Positions 60,175-64,000 of a stretch of 64,000 nt of DNA are shown here, in pieces. Each line of letters opens with the position of its first letter. Position 1 is the stretch's first letter. Made by a program: the position numbers and the translations under genes. Source of the DNA: Desulfothermus sp964427155 (GTDB lineage: Bacteria; Desulfobacterota; Desulfovibrionia; Desulfovibrionales; Desulfothermaceae); NCBI GenBank assembly GCA_964427155.1, contig CAYRSC010000016.1:1-64000 (forward strand), read 5' to 3'. The notes under the pieces were generated by a model. It worked only from the letters and a program-made list of their open reading frames with translations. It made no database searches and was not told the origin of the DNA.

Positions 60175-61488
60175 CTACAGTCTCCAATAGAGGATTTTTG
60201 CCTCCTGGGCCTGCTGTTTTGAAATACAGCCCTTTATATCCGCTAGAAGGGAAGAATGTGGGTCTTTAAAGCGCATAACTATGTCCTTAAAATCCATTTC
60301 TCTGTAAGCCTTGTGGGGTACAGCAAGGATAATGGCATCCATTTGTGTAAACTCTTCTAGAGGGGATAGCTCGACCCCAAGGGTCTTTTTTGTCTCCTCA
60401 TGGTCTGCCAGGGGATCGTGGACAAGGGGGAGGATAGAGTAGGTGCGAAGTTCTTCAATTATATCTATCACCCTGGTATTTCGGATGTCAGGGATGTCCT
60501 CCTTAAAGGTGATCCCCCAAACGCCTATCTTTGCCCTGCGAATATCCTTTTTGAGTGAAAGGAGGGCCTTTACCACCTCTCGGGCCACATATTGTCCCAT
60601 CTGGTCATTTATCCTCCTTCCCGCAAGGATTACCTCTGGATGATGGTTCAGTGCCTCTGCCTTGTATGTGAGATAGTATGGATCCACCCCAATACAGTGT
60701 CCCCCCACCAGCCCAGGGGTAAAGGGGAGAAAGTTCCACTTGGTCTTTGCCGCCTCCAGTACCTCCAGGGTATCAATTCCCATCCTGTGAAAGATAAGGG
60801 AAAGCTCGTTCATAAGAGCTATGTTCAGGTCCCGCTGGGTGTTTTCTATCACCTTGGCCGCCTCTGCTACCTTTATGCTGGATGCCCGGTGTATCCCTGC
60901 ACGAACCACTGCCCCATATATCTCTGCAAGGAAATTACAGGTCTCCGTGTCCTGGGCGGAGACCACCTTGACTATATTTTCAAAGGTGTGGATCCTATCT
61001 CCTGGATTTATTCTCTCAGGGGAATATCCTACCCTGAAATCCCTGGGGTTTTTCAAGCCACTTTTCTCTTCCAGGAGAGGGATACATATCTCCTCGGTCA
61101 AACCAGGATATACAGTGGATTCATAAACTACAACACTCCCCTCCACAAGGTTTTCACCCACTGTCTCTGTGGCAGAGGTTATGGGAGAGAGATCAGGCTT
61201 TTTATTTATGTCTATGGGCGTTGGGACCGCTACAATTATAAGGTGGCATTCCTTCAGGGAAGAGGCATCATTGGTAAAGACCACCTGCGTCTGCTTCAGG
61301 GAGGAAGGGTCCATTTCCCCTGTGGTATCTATCCCCTCTCTCAGTTCCCCTATCCTCCTGGCAGATATGTCAAATCCCACCACCTTGAATTTTTTGGCCA
61401 GAGATACAGCCAGGGGAAGTCCCACATATCCCAGTCCCACCACACAGATCCTCTTTTTGCCTTCAAGGAAATCTTTTGAATTTAGCAT
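60175..61488 (-). CDS. UDP-sugar (nucleotide sugar) dehydrogenase
   Basis: The 437-residue enzyme has VGLGYVGLPLAVSLAKKF (NAD loop), GYSPERINPGDRIHTF, and catalytic Cys in PGLVGGHCIGVDPYYLTYKA. It resembles WbpA/TviB-type UDP-N-acetylhexosamine 6-dehydrogenases used in surface polysaccharides. It overlaps cbiA by 7 bp. Confidence 0.9.
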   Translation of the reverse strand: MLNSKDFLEGKKRICVVGLGYVGLPLAVSLAKKFKVVGFDISARRIGELREGIDTTGEMDPSSLKQTQVVFTNDASSLKECHLIIVAVPTPIDINKKPDLSPITSATETVGENLVEGSVVVYESTVYPGLTEEICIPLLEEKSGLKNPRDFRVGYSPERINPGDRIHTFENIVKVVSAQDTETCNFLAEIYGAVVRAGIHRASSIKVAEAAKVIENTQRDLNIALMNELSLIFHRMGIDTLEVLEAAKTKWNFLPFTPGLVGGHCIGVDPYYLTYKAEALNHHPEVILAGRRINDQMGQYVAREVVKALLSLKKDIRRAKIGVWGITFKEDIPDIRNTRVIDIIEELRTYSILPLVHDPLADHEETKKTLGVELSPLEEFTQMDAIILAVPHKAYREMDFKDIVMRFKDPHSSLLADIKGCISKQQAQEAKILYWRL

Positions 61489-62879
61489 AGTTGGATCTCC
61501 CTTGTAAATATTTTTGCATTGTGGACCAGATATCTGGCAGTGAGTATATTACTTCCAAAATGCAGGTGGATGTATGATCCCAGGACATTTTTGTATAAGA
61601 TCCCCCCGTGGGGTACCTCTTTCCCCCTCCTCATCCTCGTCCTATATGCCTGTTGGGGATATTTTTCCATTTCACGAACATTGGAATAATGGAATTCATG
61701 CCCCCTTATACACAGACCAGGAGGACCAAGGGGGGTGGATTGAATAAATTTTACCTCCCTGTATCCCAGGGAGGATAGTCTTTCTTGCATGGTGGCATGG
61801 AGGGGAAAGATCCCTGTCATGGGGAAGCGCTCCCCTTCCAAGGTGGTGATGGAGCTCATAAGATACATAAATCCCCCGCATTCTCCATATATTATTCCTC
61901 CCTTTTCAGCAAATTCCCTTATGGCCCTTATAAGGGAAATATTTGTGCTAAGGTGAGAGGCGTAGAGTTCTGGATAACCTCCCCCCAGGTATATTGCCCC
62001 TATATCCGGGGGTAGCATCTCGTCTTGCAGAGGAGAGAAATAGATTATTTCTGCTCCCTGAGATTGGAGGAGTCTGATATTTTCATGATAATAGAAACAA
62101 AAGGCCCTATCTCTGGCAACTGCCACTTTTACCCCTCTATGGCCTTTCTTTGTGGTGGGGTAGGGGAGAGGGGTTGTGGGCGTTTGGGCTCTGGAGATTA
62201 ATGTGTCACAAAATATATGAAATTCCCTGGTGAGGGAGTCTTGGGTCCACCTCAGGAGCGAGGAAACCTTTTCCCCGTCCCATATATCCTCTTCCCCCAT
62301 GTGGAGACCAAGGTGTCTGGAAGGTATCCCTATGGCAGGTTCCTTTTGAAAGATACCAAAACACCTTATCTTGAGGTAGTGTTCTATGGACCTTTTGAGT
62401 AGGTCCCCGTGAGATATACTTGCCACCCTGTTGAGTATCACTCCTGTGATGTTCACCTGAGGGTCAAACCTGATAAATCCCATGATGGTGGCACAAATAG
62501 AACGGGCCACTGAGGATGCATCCACCACCAGGATTACAGGAAGTCTTAATATCTTTGCCAGATGCGCAGTTGAACCTTCTTCAGAGGTGGGAGAAAATCC
62601 ATCATAGAGTCCCATTACACCCTCTATGATGGAGATGTGAGCCCCTTTATCATATTGTTGAAACAGGGAGGTGTTATACCAGGGTCTTAACATCCATGTG
62701 TCCAGGTTGTGGGAGGGAAGCCCTGTTATCTTTTCGTGGTGAGAAGGGTCTATAAAATCAGGTCCCACCTTGAATCCCTGGACCCTTATTCCCTGATGAG
62801 AGAGATAGGACATAATACCCAGGGTGATGGTGGTCTTTCCACTACCACTTGATGTACCTGCCACTATAAAACCAGACAT
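61482..62879 (-). CDS. cbiA: Cobyrinate a,c-diamide synthase
   Basis: From ATG 62879 the 465-residue protein has IVAGTSSGSGKTTITLGIMS (ATP loop), GVMGLYDGFSPTSEEGSTAH, and a C-terminal glutamine amidotransferase with the Cys in YGECGGFMYLMSSIT. It amidates cobyrinate at a and c positions in B12 synthesis. An upstream start at 62996 would add 39 hydrophobic residues and is rejected. It heads the ugd/mqnB/polyprenyl synthase operon. Confidence 0.92.
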   Translation of the reverse strand: MSGFIVAGTSSGSGKTTITLGIMSYLSHQGIRVQGFKVGPDFIDPSHHEKITGLPSHNLDTWMLRPWYNTSLFQQYDKGAHISIIEGVMGLYDGFSPTSEEGSTAHLAKILRLPVILVVDASSVARSICATIMGFIRFDPQVNITGVILNRVASISHGDLLKRSIEHYLKIRCFGIFQKEPAIGIPSRHLGLHMGEEDIWDGEKVSSLLRWTQDSLTREFHIFCDTLISRAQTPTTPLPYPTTKKGHRGVKVAVARDRAFCFYYHENIRLLQSQGAEIIYFSPLQDEMLPPDIGAIYLGGGYPELYASHLSTNISLIRAIREFAEKGGIIYGECGGFMYLMSSITTLEGERFPMTGIFPLHATMQERLSSLGYREVKFIQSTPLGPPGLCIRGHEFHYSNVREMEKYPQQAYRTRMRRGKEVPHGGILYKNVLGSYIHLHFGSNILTARYLVHNAKIFTREIQLC

Positions 62880-62994
62880 GGACTCTTTCTTTAGACCCTC
62901 TGACTCAAAAAGTAAAGCCAGTCTTTTGTGTCTTGACAAGTAATGGAAACTCTTTAAGACTAAGAGCTTACAAAAAAAATATGGGGTGGGAACC

Positions 62995-64000
62995 ATGACT
63001 AGAAAGGATAGGACCGAGGGTATTTATAGCAGGTTGGAAGTCCTGGATGAATCTGAAAGGAGACAGTTTTATCGTATCCATTTGAAGGAGCTTTTACAGT
63101 ACGCCTATAGATACTCTGAAGAGGTGAAAAAGCGTTTTGATAGGGCCCAGTTTGATGTGAATAAATTTAAGGATCTCTCTGACATAAAGCATGTGCCTAT
63201 CTTAAAGAAGAAGGAGCTTATCTTTCTTCAGTCAATGGGCCCTCGTTTAGGGGGACTTCTCACCAAGGACCTGGGGAAGATGCGACGGATATTTATGTCT
63301 CCAGGGCCCATCTTTGACCCTGAGGACAGACAACCAGACTATTGGGGGTGGACAGAGGGTTTTTATGCCGCGGGATTTCGTGCTGGGGATATTGTACAAA
63401 ATTGTTTTAATTACCACCTAAATCCCGCAGGTCTTATGTTTGAGGAACCCCTGAGAAATCTGGAATGTGCGGTGATTCCTGCAGGCCCAGGAAATACTAA
63501 TACCCAGCTTGAGATAATGAGGAAACTCAGGGTCACTGGATATGTGGGAACTGCAAGCTACCTCTCCCATATTGCCCAGAAGGCGGAGGATATGGGTATA
63601 AATTTGAGAAAGGACCTCACCCTGGAGGTAGCCTTTGTAACTGCGGAAAAACTTTCCGAAAAGGTGAGAAATTCCCTGGAAAAGAAGTTTGACCTCATAA
63701 TGCGACAGGGATATGGCACTGCAGATGTGGGTTGTATTGGGTATGAATGTTACCACAAAAACGGTCTTCACATCTCTTCCAAGGTGTTTGTGGAGATATG
63801 TCATCCTGACACAGGGATTCCCTTAAAGGATGGAGAAGTGGGGGAGGTGGTGGTTACAGGATTTAATAAGACCTATCCCCTTATTCGCCTGGCCACCGGG
63901 GATCTTTCTTATATAGAGAAAGGTCCATGTCCCTGCGGAAGGACCTCCCCAAGACTGGGAGGTATTATAGGCAGGGTGGATACCACTGCCCGTATAAAGG
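62995..64000 (+). CDS. Phenylacetate-CoA ligase-like AMP-binding enzyme, 5' part
   Basis: The reading frame from ATG 62995 runs to the window end without a stop (335 codons). It reads LQYAYRYSEEVKKRFD, then FMSPGPIFDPEDR, MRQGYGTADVGCIGYECYH, LIRLATGDLSYIE and CPCGRTSPRLGGIIGRVD. These match the PaaK branch of AMP-forming ligases. The substrate cannot be told; many homologues act on aryl acids. It is divergent from cbiA. Confidence 0.88.
   Translation, partial: MTRKDRTEGIYSRLEVLDESERRQFYRIHLKELLQYAYRYSEEVKKRFDRAQFDVNKFKDLSDIKHVPILKKKELIFLQSMGPRLGGLLTKDLGKMRRIFMSPGPIFDPEDRQPDYWGWTEGFYAAGFRAGDIVQNCFNYHLNPAGLMFEEPLRNLECAVIPAGPGNTNTQLEIMRKLRVTGYVGTASYLSHIAQKAEDMGINLRKDLTLEVAFVTAEKLSEKVRNSLEKKFDLIMRQGYGTADVGCIGYECYHKNGLHISSKVFVEICHPDTGIPLKDGEVGEVVVTGFNKTYPLIRLATGDLSYIEKGPCPCGRTSPRLGGIIGRVDTTARIK

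Overview
The window looks like a chromosomal segment of an anaerobic, flagellated, probably thermophilic bacterium of the Desulfobacterota/deltaproteobacterial kind. This is inferred from a FlgM gene with a Desulfovibrio-type partner, a DUF4911 gene, futalosine-pathway menaquinone synthesis (MqnB), NikR, a YeiH-type anion exporter, FolE2, many two-component sensors, and arginine codons that are mostly AGG/AGA. I cannot name a species. Genes are densely packed on both strands in operons with short gaps or 1-20 bp overlaps. There is one tRNA gene (Pro, anticodon GGG), no rRNA, no CRISPR array and no insertion sequence.

Bases 1-1390 are accessory DNA, more AT-rich than the rest. They hold the tail of a HicB-type antitoxin, a hicA toxin broken by a stop codon, a recognisable integron attC site (256-328), a PIN-domain gene with a small downstream partner, a second, decayed attC site, and remnants of another toxin-antitoxin pair. 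This reads as the eroded end of an integron cassette array with no integrase in view.

1391-8600 carries a YbjN-like/PspA/K+ channel operon (minus), a SprA-type metalloprotease-like protein, the CobA-HemD fusion and ValS. 8754-11805 holds an amidohydrolase, a CheD-HDOD fusion and a Sel1-repeat protein. 12033-16378 is a KtrB-KtrA-dynamin-like GTPase-unknown operon, followed by a bidirectional terminator and a two-Cache chemoreceptor. 18898-25539 is alr, folC, a MEMO-family protein, a hybrid histidine kinase and a LuxR-type regulator. 25819-30756 links a YeiH exporter, a small cysteine-rich protein, a sensor kinase with a c-type heme motif and a NarL-type regulator. Then come tRNA-Pro and a small membrane protein.

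31382-38637 (minus) is folD, eno, coaX, hemW, queH, rng and a radical SAM gene. 38680-42106 (plus) is trmI, an M24 peptidase, DUF4911, a double cNMP-binding-domain protein and an APS-kinase-like gene. Next are an EamA transporter, dut, a hybrid kinase, and flgM plus its partner behind a near-consensus sigma-28 promoter. nikR-folE2 and a short rod protein follow. 48471-55438 (minus) is a Nudix gene, panB, panE, a pabB-pabC fusion, pabA, rlpA and uppP. 55721-58491 is a LUD-domain protein, a PilZ-like protein, hisC and cmk. 58504-62879 (minus) is cbiA, a UDP-sugar dehydrogenase, mqnB and a polyprenyl synthase. The window ends inside a PaaK-like ligase.

Several pathways recur across operons: folate (FolE2, PabA, PabB-PabC, FolC, FolD), pantothenate/CoA (PanB, PanE, CoaX), tetrapyrrole/corrinoid (CobA-HemD, CbiA, HemW), menaquinone (MqnB, polyprenyl synthase) and potassium (Ktr, RCK channel). 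No complete, clearly new defence system is visible. The best leads are the cassette-array remnant, the Ktr-dynamin operon, the CheD-HDOD fusion and the heme-sensor/sulfur-anion locus.
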